DNA from: Gammaproteobacteria bacterium
GTDB taxonomy: Bacteria; Pseudomonadota; Gammaproteobacteria; Pseudomonadales; Azotimanducaceae
Length of the DNA: 64,000 nucleotides
Direction of reading: 5' to 3'
Assembly (NCBI GenBank): GCA_009841635.1
Contig: VXLJ01000042.1
Coordinates: 151,930 to 215,929 of the forward strand
In this document: positions 37,151 to 47,078 of the stretch, in pieces
How the letters are laid out: each line of letters opens with the position of its first letter
How positions within the stretch are numbered: position 1 is the first letter of the stretch
The notes under the pieces: model-generated
The model's database searches: none
Seen by the model: the letters and a program-made list of their open reading frames with translations, nothing else
What the model was told of the DNA's origin: nothing
Made by a program: the position numbers and the translations under genes

Positions 37151-38779
37151 ATGCGCCGTTTTACTAGCTTATTTGCGCCTTTTTTAGCTTGTTTTTTATG
37201 TGGTTGCGCTAGTTATGCTCTCAACGAGCTTGCTCCCATTGAACACAGTGCGCAAATTCAAGATTTCGAACTCGTTCAAGAGCACATCGACGCATTCTTG
37301 ACGCTTCCTGACGCCGTAACGCGCCTAGAAGCCATGCGCGGCTACGCAATTGAAGCAGCGATGCTTTTCAAAACCGAGTCGTTCCGTGTTGCGCCGTTGG
37401 GAACGGCCCTGGTAACCAACTTCGATGCGAGTCTAGCTGGCCATTTAGCGCTAAGCAAAATCTACACGACGCTTGAGCCCGATGCAGCATTAACCCATGC
37501 AGCATGGGTTGAACGCCTTAAAAATCATGCTACGTTTGGTCGCGACGGTTCGTTGCAAAAACCATATCGCGCGTTCACTTTAGCGGATGCACACGCTTTT
37601 ACAGTTGAACGGGGTCAAACGGTCATCGGTTCCATGTATGGTGAGGCCGATCCATATCCAATGGTCGCCTATGTGATCAGCCGGAACGACGAAGGCCACA
37701 TTAGCAAGGTTTACTTTGAAATCATGGCGTTCGAGCGCTGGCGCGACTTGACGGCAGACCCACAAAATGCCATCGCCGGCGATGTGATTCGTGAAATGGC
37801 AAAAAAAGGTGACAACTCAGCCCAAGTTGCATACGGTCTCAATTTGATTGAGCTCGCGGCCAAGCACGAAGGCCGCGGTGACGATTTGGTCGCAACGGGC
37901 AAACAATGGCTACGGCGTGCATCCAGCTCGGAAAACGCACTGCCACCATATTTGCTTGCCAACTATGAGGTCGCGCAACGAAGTGACGGCATTTCGTGGG
38001 AGCGCGTCAAGCAACGTTACGAACGTGCCATGAAACTCGGTCTCACCGACGCGAACTATCAGTTAGCACGACTCTATATAGAAGGCGTATTCGGCCAAAA
38101 TGCACAGGCTCAAGGCGTCACCCTGCTACAGCAAGCTGCAGAAAAAAACGACATCAATTCGGCGACAACGCTCGGTCGAATCTTCTTGCGAGACGATCCC
38201 GAACGCGCGCTAGGTTACTTTCGCCAAGCGGCTGAACTCGGCAAAGAGCAACAAAGACTTCGGTATATCCGCACCATCGCCCGTGCCCGCGAAAGTCATC
38301 GACTTGCACCTAACGAATTTCAGTGGGCGCTTGATTTAGCCGAAACCGGTAACCAAGAAGCCATGCTCCTGCTCGGTACGGTGTATGCGCGTGGCCTGTT
38401 CGAAGACGAAATAAACCTGCGTAAAGCCAGAAAGTGGTATCGAAAAAGCGTGCAAGTAGAACCCAGCAATGGCTTGACCGTCAATGAAATCTCGTGGATA
38501 TTGGCAACGACCAACATCAAACGATTACGTGATCCTTCGTTGGCCATCAAATACATGGACAATCTAATGGCGATCAACGACGAAGCGCGCGGAAGCGCTC
38601 AATTCGTCGACACGTGGGCAGCGGCCTATGCTTCGGCAGGTGATTTCCAACGCGCAATCGAACTGATGGAAGAGGCTGTCGAACTCGCATCAAGGTCACA
38701 AGAAGATTACGAATATCTCCTCCGAGCGCACCTAAAGCACTATCAAGACAAAAAGGCGATCATCGAAGAGGTCCCGTAG
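37151..38779 (+). CDS. Sel1/TPR-repeat lipoprotein
   Basis: A 542-residue protein with a clear lipoprotein signal; the lipobox LCGC puts the lipid on Cys19. The N-terminal 200 residues are a globular region with no recognised fold (HAFTVERGQTVIGSMYGEADPY). From about residue 215 Sel1-like repeats follow: AKKGDNSAQVAYGL, KLGLTDANYQLARLYIEGV, AAEKNDINSATTLGRIFLRD and ALDLAETGNQEAMLLLGTVY. The C-terminus adds TPR helices (DFQRAIELMEEAVELA). Its stop TAG is directly followed by the GTG of mnmH, so they are cotranscribed. It is unrelated in layout to the glycine-tailed Sel1 proteins at 7998-10313. Function unknown. Confidence 0.85.
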   Translation: MRRFTSLFAPFLACFLCGCASYALNELAPIEHSAQIQDFELVQEHIDAFLTLPDAVTRLEAMRGYAIEAAMLFKTESFRVAPLGTALVTNFDASLAGHLALSKIYTTLEPDAALTHAAWVERLKNHATFGRDGSLQKPYRAFTLADAHAFTVERGQTVIGSMYGEADPYPMVAYVISRNDEGHISKVYFEIMAFERWRDLTADPQNAIAGDVIREMAKKGDNSAQVAYGLNLIELAAKHEGRGDDLVATGKQWLRRASSSENALPPYLLANYEVAQRSDGISWERVKQRYERAMKLGLTDANYQLARLYIEGVFGQNAQAQGVTLLQQAAEKNDINSATTLGRIFLRDDPERALGYFRQAAELGKEQQRLRYIRTIARARESHRLAPNEFQWALDLAETGNQEAMLLLGTVYARGLFEDEINLRKARKWYRKSVQVEPSNGLTVNEISWILATTNIKRLRDPSLAIKYMDNLMAINDEARGSAQFVDTWAAAYASAGDFQRAIELMEEAVELASRSQEDYEYLLRAHLKHYQDKKAIIEEVP

Positions 38780-39820
38780 GTGACTGCGTCTCGCTCGGAT
38801 TACGCAGCGATATTGCTTCGGAACGACCCAATTCTTGATGTACGATCGCCACGCGAGTTTGAGCGTGGCGCTATCCCAAATTCACGCAACATCCCAATCC
38901 TCACGGACGATGAGCGTCATGATGTCGGCCTCACCTACAAACAGGACGGCAAAGCGGCGGCCATCGCTCGAGGACACGAGTTAGTTGAGAGCGACACCAA
39001 GGCTGACCGTGTGTCCGCCTGGCTCAAGTACATACACGCTGCGAACCCCACCGCGTTGACTTGCTGGCGTGGCGGTAAACGATCGCAAATCGCCCAGCAA
39101 TGGCTGGCGGAGGCTGGCTGTGATATCCCAAGACTGGACGGGGGTTTTAAGGCTCTACGCCAAACGAGCCTGGACGTTATCGCGCAATCAAGCAAGCGCG
39201 ATTGGTTGGTCGTGGCTGGATCTACAGGCGTAGGTAAGACGAGGTTCCTAAGAAACTACCAACCGTCTATCGATCTCGAGGCGATCGCAAACCATCGCGG
39301 GTCCGCATTCGGCAGCATGGCGACACCCCAACCAACACCTGTGACGTTCGAAATCGCCACCGCTCAAGCTTTGTTGCAAATCGCCGACTTTAAGTGTTGC
39401 TTGATCGAAGACGAAAGCCGCACGATTGGCCGGTTGGCGGTCCCTAATGCGCTGTATAAAGCAACCCAAAATGCACCCCTAGTCGTGCTAGAAGCACCAC
39501 TGTCGGAACGAATTCGGTTCACCTATGAAGAGTATGTGATCGGAGCAATCCCAACACAACTTATCGAAGCGGTGGATCGCATTCAAAAGCGATTAGGCCG
39601 TGAACGGCACAGGATCGTGCGCGGCAAGTTAGTTGAAGCTTTGCGTCAATCAAATGCCGAACTACATCAAGAATGGATCGGCTGCTTGTTCGACTGGTAT
39701 TACGATCCGATGTACGAATTCCAACTCAGCCGCAAGCAAGAACGCATTGTTTTCAAAGGCAATGCAGCCGAACTACGTGAGCATCTGGCCACCGCATATC
39801 AGCTGCCATGTAACGCGTGA
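38780..39820 (+). CDS. mnmH: tRNA 2-selenouridine/geranyl-2-thiouridine synthase
   Basis: A 346-residue enzyme that converts 2-thiouridine at the tRNA wobble position to 2-selenouridine through a geranylated intermediate. The GTG start sits immediately after the previous stop. The rhodanese domain (about residues 5-125) opens with ILDVRSPREFERGAIPNS and carries the catalytic Cys95 in TCWRGGKRS. A P-loop domain follows with AGSTGVGKT (residues 147-154 region) and HRGSAFG. It implies selenophosphate use by the organism, but selD is not in this window. Length is close to E. coli MnmH (364). Confidence 0.95.
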   Translation: MTASRSDYAAILLRNDPILDVRSPREFERGAIPNSRNIPILTDDERHDVGLTYKQDGKAAAIARGHELVESDTKADRVSAWLKYIHAANPTALTCWRGGKRSQIAQQWLAEAGCDIPRLDGGFKALRQTSLDVIAQSSKRDWLVVAGSTGVGKTRFLRNYQPSIDLEAIANHRGSAFGSMATPQPTPVTFEIATAQALLQIADFKCCLIEDESRTIGRLAVPNALYKATQNAPLVVLEAPLSERIRFTYEEYVIGAIPTQLIEAVDRIQKRLGRERHRIVRGKLVEALRQSNAELHQEWIGCLFDWYYDPMYEFQLSRKQERIVFKGNAAELREHLATAYQLPCNA

Positions 39821-39824
39821 ACGT

Positions 39825-42800
39825 TTAGGCCGAGTCCGTCGCAAGCACTCGTGGCGATACACCTTCGATGAATCTAGCGCGCAAAACCTTTAATCGTTCG
39901 CTTACATGTTGCCAGTTTTCTTCTCGCACGTAGCCAAATCCTTTTACATCTTGGTAAGCCCCCAACAACGCAACGGAATGCGTATAGGATTCTTCCGTCA
40001 CATGGTTTAAGACAAACTCGAGATCATCACGAAAAGTATCGAGTAATAGGCGATCTAGTTCACGTTCACGACTAGTGCGAAAAGGATCGAACCAACCACC
40101 GCGCAACGCGCGCAAACCGGCAATTACCCTTAGGACAGGCCTGAACCACGATCCAAATCGAAGTTTGCCTTTAGTTAAGTCCTTTCGCAACCAAGTTGGT
40201 GCGAATGCATAGCCGATTTTTGCATCGTCAAATCGACGTCTGATATCTCGCTCAAAATCATATTGCGTTAGTAGTCGAGCAACTTCATACTCGTCCTTAA
40301 CGGCAAGAAATCGATAGAGTTCTCCCGCCGCGACCCATGTTAGCTTGAACTCGCCATACTGGAATTGAGAGTCGATTCGCTGAACAAGCTGAAGCTCATC
40401 GCTGTATCGCCGACCCAGTGCCGCATCTTGATAAGCTGCAAGTCGCTTTTCGCGGGTTCCAATAAATGTCTTAAGTGATTCTGCAGCAGCTTGATTCGAA
40501 TCATCTGATGTTTCATGGCCTTTTGATTCAGTAGCAGCAAACCTACCGGCATCAAACGCTTTGAGATTTTTCTCAACCGCGACATCGTTGAGTTCGATCG
40601 CTCGTCGCAGACTCGCCAAGCTCACGGGTACCAGACCTTGTTGGTACGCAAACCCCAGCATTGCAATATTCGCGTAGGTGCCAGATCCAGTATGGTGTTC
40701 CGCCGCAGCCACCGCGTCGAACGTTGTCACCTGCCCAACCCAATGACGCAATTCCGCCACTACATTTGTGACCACGTGGTCCTCATCGTGATCAACAACT
40801 GATCGATAAGATGGCGTGAGTTTGTCGTTTACCACTGCACAGGTTCGATCCCGCGCGAGCAGCGGAACGACTTCTCGACTGGTAGCTGTAACCGCATCCC
40901 CCGCTATCAATGTGTCCGCTTCACATTCAGCTATGCGAGTTCGCCAAACATGCTCCGGTGCTATACGAATGTGAGAAATGACCGCTCCGCCTTTTTGTGC
41001 CAAGCCGGTCATATCTAGCGAGCTGGCCTGTTTCCCATCGAGATGCGCCGCAATTGCGAGTATTTGACTAACCGTGATAACGCCTGTTCCGCCAACACCA
41101 GCGATCAGCAGGTTCGCAGCGTCAGGTACGCTGACCTCAGGTGGATCTTTGGGTGCAATCCAACCCACATCCATCTCGTGTAGCGGCGGAGGGTTCCCTT
41201 GAACTTCTACCAAGGCTGGGCAATAACCATCCACGCACGCGCCGTCTTGAATACAGTGCGCTTGCTCAATCTGACGTTTTTCACCAAATGCGGTTTGGAC
41301 TGTTTTGATGGCCGAACAACCTGAGGTTACAACGCAATCGCCACAGCCTTCACAAACCTCTTCATTAATCACCACATAACGACTAGGTGGCGGTGCTAAG
41401 CCACGCTTACGTTTACGTCGCTTCTCGGTGGCGCATGCATGGTCCACGATCAGCACCGTGCAACCTTCTATCGACCTTAAGCGGCGTTGCACCGCATCTA
41501 GGCTAGCACGGCCAGAAACCTTGTAATTCACCTTGCGGTGAAGCGATAAATCATCTGCCACCACATGCACATCACCTACGCCTTCAGCACGAACCTGCGC
41601 CACCACGTTCGCCACCGTCAAGTCGCCTTCAACAGGTTGACCACCCGTCATCGCAACGGCATCGTTGAACAAAATCTTGTACGTCACGTTTACACCGGCA
41701 GCGACTGCAGCACGAATGGCAAGCAAGCCGGAATGGGAATAAGTGCCGTCGCCGAGGTTTACGAAGACGTGATTCGTATCAGTGAACGGCGCTTGACCTA
41801 TCCAGTTCGCGCCTTCGCCACCCATATGTGTAAACAGATACGTCTCGCGGTGCATCCATTGCGCCATGTAGTGGCAGCCAATGCCAGCGAACGCGCGACT
41901 GCCTTCTGGCAATTTGGTCGATCCGCTGTGCGGACAGCCTGGACAAAACAACGGCTTGCGATTGACGTTCATCGACGCGAGCGCTTGCGCATCGCCTGAT
42001 GGTCGGTTCGCGTAGTGGTCCAAACGCGGCAACTCTAGCTTGAGTTTTGGTCCGATAGTGGCCAGTGCTTGGATCATCGCGTCAACTTGCAGCTCGCCAA
42101 ACGGCGATAGCAACGGTGACCCATCGAGATCGCGCTTGCCGAGAATGGGTAGCGCTTCATGCCCATAGAGGGCAGCTTTCAATTCTGTTTCGAGAAAAGC
42201 GCCTTTCGATTCAATCACCAATATGGATCGAGCGCCATGTACATGCGTGCGTAACCAGCCGTGATCTATAGGCCAGAGCAAGCCTAACTTGATGAGGCGA
42301 ATCGAAGCGCGCTCGATATCCGTATCTGACGACAAGCCAAGAAGATGGAGTGCTTGCCGTACGTTGGTGTAGCTCTTCCCCGTTGTGATGATCGCCAGTT
42401 TGGGATCCGGCGCTTCGACCGCAACGTTGTTAAGCGGATTCGCCTCCTGAAACATTCGCACCAGTGCGAGCTTTTGCGTAATCCGTTCCTCCTGCTCATA
42501 TGGGGTGTCGCCAAGTCGAATGTGCGGATCAAACTCAAAGTGCGGGAACTCAAACTGTGCGGCCGGCGACCTTTTAATCGTCGCCGAGCTATCCATGACA
42601 GATGTTTGCGCCAACAACGCTGTCCATAGGCCAGTAAACCGCGACAAAGCCCAGCCATATAACCCGAAATCGATGAGTTCGTTTATGTCAGTGGGGTCGA
42701 GAATCGGCAGTTGCAGATCTCTGAGCAACCCAGCACTATCACTAGGTAAGGTCGAGGATTTGCAATCGGGATCATCGCCGACGACTGCGAGCACGCCGCC

Positions 42801-43226
42801 TAAAGGTGCAGTACCCGCCATATTGGCATGTCGAATGGCATCGGCCGACCGATCCAGGCCGGGCGATTTGCCATACCAAAGGCCGTAAACGCCGTCGTAA
42901 CGTTTTCCGTGAAATAGACCCACTTGCTGCGATCCCCAAATCGCGGTGGCAGCAAGGTCTTCATTTATCGCTGGCTGAAAACGGACGTTTGCGGCGCGCA
43001 ACTCTGCTGCACCTCGACCAAATTCGAGATCGACGCCAGCAAGTGGGGAACCTCGATAGCCTGACACGAAACCCGCGGTATGCCGCCCTGCCAATGTGTC
43101 GGCACGACTTTGCTCAAGCACCATGCGCACCAATCCTTGGGTGCCGGTGAGCCACACTTCGTGCTCGTCGAGCGCATATTTCTGCGCTAACGTGATCTCT
43201 CGCAAACGATTAGGAACTTCAATCAT
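39825..43226 (-). CDS. Indolepyruvate ferredoxin oxidoreductase family protein, all subunits fused
   Basis: A 1133-residue 2-oxoacid oxidoreductase that would oxidatively decarboxylate amino-acid-derived 2-oxoacids to acyl-CoA. The order is the N-terminal pyrimidine-type domain (about 1-400), then CPGCPHSG near residue 430 with the thiamine diphosphate domain (GDGTYSHSG, FNDAVAMTGGQPV), an iron-sulfur segment ECEG-type VCEGCGDCVVTSGCSAIK near 627, and the gamma domain AGVGGTGVITVSQIL near 710. A C-terminal region of about 250 residues (DUF6537-like) ends the chain. This layout matches fused IorAB proteins of proteobacteria. It is divergent from an Lrp/AsnC regulator, its likely control gene. 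Confidence 0.92.
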   Translation of the reverse strand: MIEVPNRLREITLAQKYALDEHEVWLTGTQGLVRMVLEQSRADTLAGRHTAGFVSGYRGSPLAGVDLEFGRGAAELRAANVRFQPAINEDLAATAIWGSQQVGLFHGKRYDGVYGLWYGKSPGLDRSADAIRHANMAGTAPLGGVLAVVGDDPDCKSSTLPSDSAGLLRDLQLPILDPTDINELIDFGLYGWALSRFTGLWTALLAQTSVMDSSATIKRSPAAQFEFPHFEFDPHIRLGDTPYEQEERITQKLALVRMFQEANPLNNVAVEAPDPKLAIITTGKSYTNVRQALHLLGLSSDTDIERASIRLIKLGLLWPIDHGWLRTHVHGARSILVIESKGAFLETELKAALYGHEALPILGKRDLDGSPLLSPFGELQVDAMIQALATIGPKLKLELPRLDHYANRPSGDAQALASMNVNRKPLFCPGCPHSGSTKLPEGSRAFAGIGCHYMAQWMHRETYLFTHMGGEGANWIGQAPFTDTNHVFVNLGDGTYSHSGLLAIRAAVAAGVNVTYKILFNDAVAMTGGQPVEGDLTVANVVAQVRAEGVGDVHVVADDLSLHRKVNYKVSGRASLDAVQRRLRSIEGCTVLIVDHACATEKRRKRKRGLAPPPSRYVVINEEVCEGCGDCVVTSGCSAIKTVQTAFGEKRQIEQAHCIQDGACVDGYCPALVEVQGNPPPLHEMDVGWIAPKDPPEVSVPDAANLLIAGVGGTGVITVSQILAIAAHLDGKQASSLDMTGLAQKGGAVISHIRIAPEHVWRTRIAECEADTLIAGDAVTATSREVVPLLARDRTCAVVNDKLTPSYRSVVDHDEDHVVTNVVAELRHWVGQVTTFDAVAAAEHHTGSGTYANIAMLGFAYQQGLVPVSLASLRRAIELNDVAVEKNLKAFDAGRFAATESKGHETSDDSNQAAAESLKTFIGTREKRLAAYQDAALGRRYSDELQLVQRIDSQFQYGEFKLTWVAAGELYRFLAVKDEYEVARLLTQYDFERDIRRRFDDAKIGYAFAPTWLRKDLTKGKLRFGSWFRPVLRVIAGLRALRGGWFDPFRTSRERELDRLLLDTFRDDLEFVLNHVTEESYTHSVALLGAYQDVKGFGYVREENWQHVSERLKVLRARFIEGVSPRVLATDSA

Positions 43227-43297
43227 TCGAGCATGAAAGATAACAGAATGTCATTTAAATCTTAGAGCGTATTGTGTAAATTAAGTTAATCAATTTA

Positions 43298-43325
43298 TTG
43301 ACATTTCGAGCTTTTATAGTATTTT
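43298..43325 (+). promoter_or_regulatory. Candidate promoter of the Lrp/AsnC gene
   Basis: A perfect TTGACA (43298-43303) is followed after 16 bases by TATTTT (43320-43325). The surrounding 100 bases are strongly AT-rich, as expected for an Lrp/AsnC control region shared with the divergent oxidoreductase gene. No operator could be defined. Confidence 0.45.
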
Positions 43326-43361
43326 TATCTCATACCGAATTTTTCTTTAGGAATTTTTAAT

Positions 43362-43832
43362 ATGAAAGACCTAGACAAAACGGATGAACGCTTGTTGGAG
43401 ATTCTGCAACGCAATGCAACAATCACCATGCAGGAACTTGGCTCCATGGTGGGTCTTTCACATACGCCGTGTTGGCGCCGTGTACGACGTCTTGAGGAGC
43501 GAGGTTATATCAGTCGGCGCGTTACGCTGTTAGACCCTGAAAAACTTGAACTGAATGTCAATGTCTTTGTTTTTGTCACGTTAAGCCGCCATCAATCCAA
43601 TGCGCTTACGCGCTTTGAAAACGCTGTCAAGGATATTCCAGAGATTGTCGAATGCTATTCAGTGTCGGGTCAAGCCGATTTCTTGCTACGCGTCATTGTG
43701 CATGACGTGAGCGCATACGACTTGCTGTTGAAGAGAACCCTCATTCATCTTCCTGAAATTGGCAACCTCAATTCCACGATCGCGTTGCAGCAGGTCAAGT
43801 ACTCAACGGAATTGCCCTTGGAATCCCGCTGA
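43362..43832 (+). CDS. Lrp/AsnC family transcriptional regulator
   Basis: A 156-residue DNA-binding regulator. Residues 5-55 form the winged helix-turn-helix (LDKTDERLLEILQRNATITM, LGSMVGLSHTPCWRRVRRLE). The rest is the ligand-sensing RAM domain, with VECYSVSGQADFLLRVIVHD. Such proteins form octamers and sense amino acids. Standing divergently 135 bases from the fused indolepyruvate oxidoreductase, it most likely controls that gene and itself. Convergent with the carboxyltransferase gene, with 6 bases between. The effector is inferred to be an amino acid, not shown. Confidence 0.93.
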   Translation: MKDLDKTDERLLEILQRNATITMQELGSMVGLSHTPCWRRVRRLEERGYISRRVTLLDPEKLELNVNVFVFVTLSRHQSNALTRFENAVKDIPEIVECYSVSGQADFLLRVIVHDVSAYDLLLKRTLIHLPEIGNLNSTIALQQVKYSTELPLESR

Positions 43833-43838
43833 TTCAGG

Positions 43839-45446
43839 CTACATCCTGAATATGCCGAACTGGTTGTTATTGCGTTGTAGCTTGCGAGTCGCGACAGCCA
43901 ATGCCATCGTCAAGGTGGTTCGCGTTTCACATGGATCGATGATGCCGTCATCCCATAGACGCGCGCTAGCAAAGTAAGGGTGCCCTTCGTCCTCATACTG
44001 CTCGCGAATGCCATTCATAAACTCAGTCTTGTCTGCTTCAGGCCACGCGGTATCGCGCGCTGCAAGACTATCTTCCCGCACCGTCGCCAACACATGGGCT
44101 GCTTGTTCACCGCCCATGACTGAGACGCGTGCATTAGGCCAAGTCCACAACATCCGCGCACCATAGGCTCTTCCGCACATCGCATAGTTTCCGGCACCGA
44201 AAGAACCGCCAATGATCACGGTGAATTTCGGCACACTGGCACACGCGACCGCCGTGACCATCTTCGCGCCGTCCTTGGCAATGCCTTCGTTTTCATATTT
44301 TTGCCCGACCATGAAGCCACTGATGTTCTGTAAAAACAACAACGGCGTACCGCGACGATCGGCCAGTTGTATGAAGTGGGCAGCTTTCAGCGCCGATTCA
44401 GAAAACAAGATGCCGTTGTTCGCGAGAATCGCCACGGGAAATCCGCCAAGTCGCGCAAATCCGCATACCAATGTTTCGCCGTAAAGAGGTTTGAATGCAC
44501 TGAATTCAGAGCCATCGACGAGGCGAGCAATCAACTCGTGCACGTCATAAGGCGTTCGTGTGTTCTGCGGCACGATGCCGTAGATTTCCGATGGATCGTA
44601 TAGTGGGTCTCGCGCTGAAACCCAATCTACCTGATGTTCGTAGCGTAGATTTGCGTCCGTAATCGCTGCGCGAGCCAATGCCAGCGCATGCTCATCATCG
44701 TTGGCCAGGTAGTCTGTGACCCCCGATTGTCGGGAGTGTACATCACCGCCACCTAATGATTCCGCATCGATCTCTTCGCCGGTGGCGGCTTTAACGAGAG
44801 GTGGACCACCAAGAAATATCGTTCCTTGACCTTTTACGATGATTGCTTGGTCACACATCGCGGGAACATAGGCACCACCAGCCGTGCAAGATCCCATGAC
44901 AACGGCGATTTGCGGAATGCCCGCAGCCGACATGGTTGCCTGGTTATAAAAAATGCGACCGAAATGTTGCTTGTCAGGAAATACATCAGACTGCATCGGT
45001 AAGAATGCGCCGCCGGAATCGACAAGATAAATGCACGGCAACTCATTTTCGAGCGCGATCTCCTGGGCTCTCAGGTGCTTTTTGACGGTGAGTGGATAGT
45101 AGGTGCCGCCTTTAACGGTTGCATCGTTCGCAACGATGACGCATTCATGGCCTTCGACTAGTCCTATCCCAGTGATAAGACTTGCGGCCGGCACGATGTC
45201 GTCGTAGGTGCCGTGTGCTGCGAACGCCGAAAACTCCATAAACGGTGTATCAGGATCAAGCAAGTGCTTGACCCGATCCCTTGGCAGTAATTTGCCTCGG
45301 TTGGTATGGCGTGTGCGCGACCGTTCATCGCCGCCAAGCGCGATGATCGCTTGCTGTTCTTCTAAATCATGTAACGCATGGAGATACGCCTCACGATTCG
45401 CTTGATAGTCAACAGCAGTCGTGCGTACAGCAGACTTTAGGATCAT
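43839..45446 (-). CDS. Methylcrotonyl-CoA carboxylase carboxyltransferase (beta) subunit
   Basis: A 535-residue acyl-CoA carboxyltransferase. Length and sequence ([85 protein letters not shown]) fit the beta subunit of 3-methylcrotonyl-CoA carboxylase in leucine breakdown; geranyl-CoA carboxylase is a close alternative. It needs a biotin-carrying alpha subunit, and none is in the window, nor are the usual isovaleryl-CoA dehydrogenase and enoyl-CoA hydratase neighbours. The partner must be encoded elsewhere. The ATG start is at 45446. Confidence 0.9.
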   Translation of the reverse strand: MILKSAVRTTAVDYQANREAYLHALHDLEEQQAIIALGGDERSRTRHTNRGKLLPRDRVKHLLDPDTPFMEFSAFAAHGTYDDIVPAASLITGIGLVEGHECVIVANDATVKGGTYYPLTVKKHLRAQEIALENELPCIYLVDSGGAFLPMQSDVFPDKQHFGRIFYNQATMSAAGIPQIAVVMGSCTAGGAYVPAMCDQAIIVKGQGTIFLGGPPLVKAATGEEIDAESLGGGDVHSRQSGVTDYLANDDEHALALARAAITDANLRYEHQVDWVSARDPLYDPSEIYGIVPQNTRTPYDVHELIARLVDGSEFSAFKPLYGETLVCGFARLGGFPVAILANNGILFSESALKAAHFIQLADRRGTPLLFLQNISGFMVGQKYENEGIAKDGAKMVTAVACASVPKFTVIIGGSFGAGNYAMCGRAYGARMLWTWPNARVSVMGGEQAAHVLATVREDSLAARDTAWPEADKTEFMNGIREQYEDEGHPYFASARLWDDGIIDPCETRTTLTMALAVATRKLQRNNNQFGIFRM

Positions 45447-45599
45447 GGGACTAGCCTACGTCGTTAGCGCTATTTTCTACCGTACGCATGCGGGCGGCGT
45501 GATTTGTTCTCAATTGGCCGTGGCAGTAGCTGGGCCTAAGACGTTCATACGAACTGTGCTAAGCGTAAAAATACGCTAAATTAAAGTCGACGGATTCTC

Positions 45600-47078
45600 A
45601 TGTCACATTCGCTTCAAACACCGATTTTGGTAGGTGTTGGGCAAATTTTGAATCGCATCCAAGATTTACAGGAAGCGCTAGAACCACTTGAAATGATGTG
45701 GCAAGCGACCTGTATCGCTGAAGCTGACGCGGCATGTGGCTCGTTCCTAAAAGACGTGCAGTCCATACGAGTCGTACGAGGCATGTGGCGCTATCAGAAT
45801 CCCGCTAAAGTGCTAGGTGAACGTCTCGGCGCGACAAACTTCGAGACCGTCGGCACGTTAATCGGCGGTAATCAGAATCAAGCTGTTATCAATACCACTG
45901 CGTGCGAAATACGCGACGGTAAGGTTGAGCTCGTGTTAATCACAGGTGCTGAAAACGGCAACAGTTCAACGAAGGCAAGACGACAGGGTGTTGACTTGCC
46001 TCAAACCCCCGCGCCAGGTACCTACGATCGCATCATCGGTGCGGAACAACAACCCGAACACCATGATTATGAAATCGCGAAAGGTATTCAGCGTGCGGTT
46101 CAGGTCTACCCAATGTACGACAATCGGATTCGCTATAGCCGGGGTGAATCCATTGACGAGCACCTGACCCGCGTATCCGGTCTATGGTCGCGCTTTAACG
46201 ACGTCGGGCTGCGCAATCCAAATGCGTGGGTCCAAACAGACATGAGTCCAGAAGAAATCCGGACGCCTAGCGCAAACAACCGACCCGTCAGTTTTCCATA
46301 TACGAAATTCATGAATGCGAACATGTCGGTGAATATGGGCGCAGCGTTGATCATGACCTCGGTCGCAAAGGCGAAGCAACTCGGCATACCTGAGTCGAAG
46401 TGGGTTTACCCGCTTGCTGGCGTCAAAGGTTACGACCACTTTTCGGCAACTGTTAGACCGGAGTTCGACGCCTCACCGGGCATCCGTCGGGTTGCCGAAC
46501 GCTTGCTCGAACACTCTAATGTGACGGCCGACGAGCTAGATTACGTCGATCTATACAGCTGTTTTCCTTCGGCTGTGCAAGTAGCTGCAAAGGAATACGG
46601 TTTGTCTGAAGAACGCGATTTGACGGTGACTGGTGGTTTAACCTTTGGCGGTGGACCACTCAACAACTATGTGATGCACAGTATCGCCCGTACCGTCGAG
46701 CTGTTGCGTGAAAATCCTGGCAGCAAAGGTCTGGTAACCGCAAACGGTGGCAACATTTACAAACAGGTGCATGGCACTTACGGCGCGGAACCACCCCACA
46801 AACCGTTTGTAGCTGACGATGTTCAAGCGCAAATTGATGCGTTGCCTGAAAGACCCTGCTTAGCAAGTCATGATGGCGCAGCCACCATTGAATCGTATAC
46901 GGTCATGTTCGACGGGTTTGATCCGACGATAGGCCATGTTGCGTGTCGAACCACTGGCGACGAACGCACTTGGGTCAACACCACCGACGTGGAAATCGTC
47001 ACAGCCATGACGAAAGAAGAGTTCTGCGGTCGCGAAATCTACATTAAGAACGGCACGGAACTAGCACTACTGAACTAA
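45600..47078 (+). CDS. Thiolase-like protein without the nucleophilic cysteine
   Basis: A 492-residue member of the acetyl-CoA acetyltransferase-like (thiolase-like protein) group with an extra C-terminal beta domain from about residue 400. ILVGVGQ opens the thiolase fold. Where a thiolase has its acyl-accepting Cys, this protein has GGNQNQAVINTTA, so normal thiolysis is unlikely. Later motifs are VDLYSCFPSAVQVA and GGLTFGGGPLNNYVMH, typical of this subgroup. The biochemical role of such proteins is poorly known; CoA-ester binding is likely. Its end overlaps the convergent aminotransferase by four bases. Confidence 0.85.
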   Translation: MSHSLQTPILVGVGQILNRIQDLQEALEPLEMMWQATCIAEADAACGSFLKDVQSIRVVRGMWRYQNPAKVLGERLGATNFETVGTLIGGNQNQAVINTTACEIRDGKVELVLITGAENGNSSTKARRQGVDLPQTPAPGTYDRIIGAEQQPEHHDYEIAKGIQRAVQVYPMYDNRIRYSRGESIDEHLTRVSGLWSRFNDVGLRNPNAWVQTDMSPEEIRTPSANNRPVSFPYTKFMNANMSVNMGAALIMTSVAKAKQLGIPESKWVYPLAGVKGYDHFSATVRPEFDASPGIRRVAERLLEHSNVTADELDYVDLYSCFPSAVQVAAKEYGLSEERDLTVTGGLTFGGGPLNNYVMHSIARTVELLRENPGSKGLVTANGGNIYKQVHGTYGAEPPHKPFVADDVQAQIDALPERPCLASHDGAATIESYTVMFDGFDPTIGHVACRTTGDERTWVNTTDVEIVTAMTKEEFCGREIYIKNGTELALLN

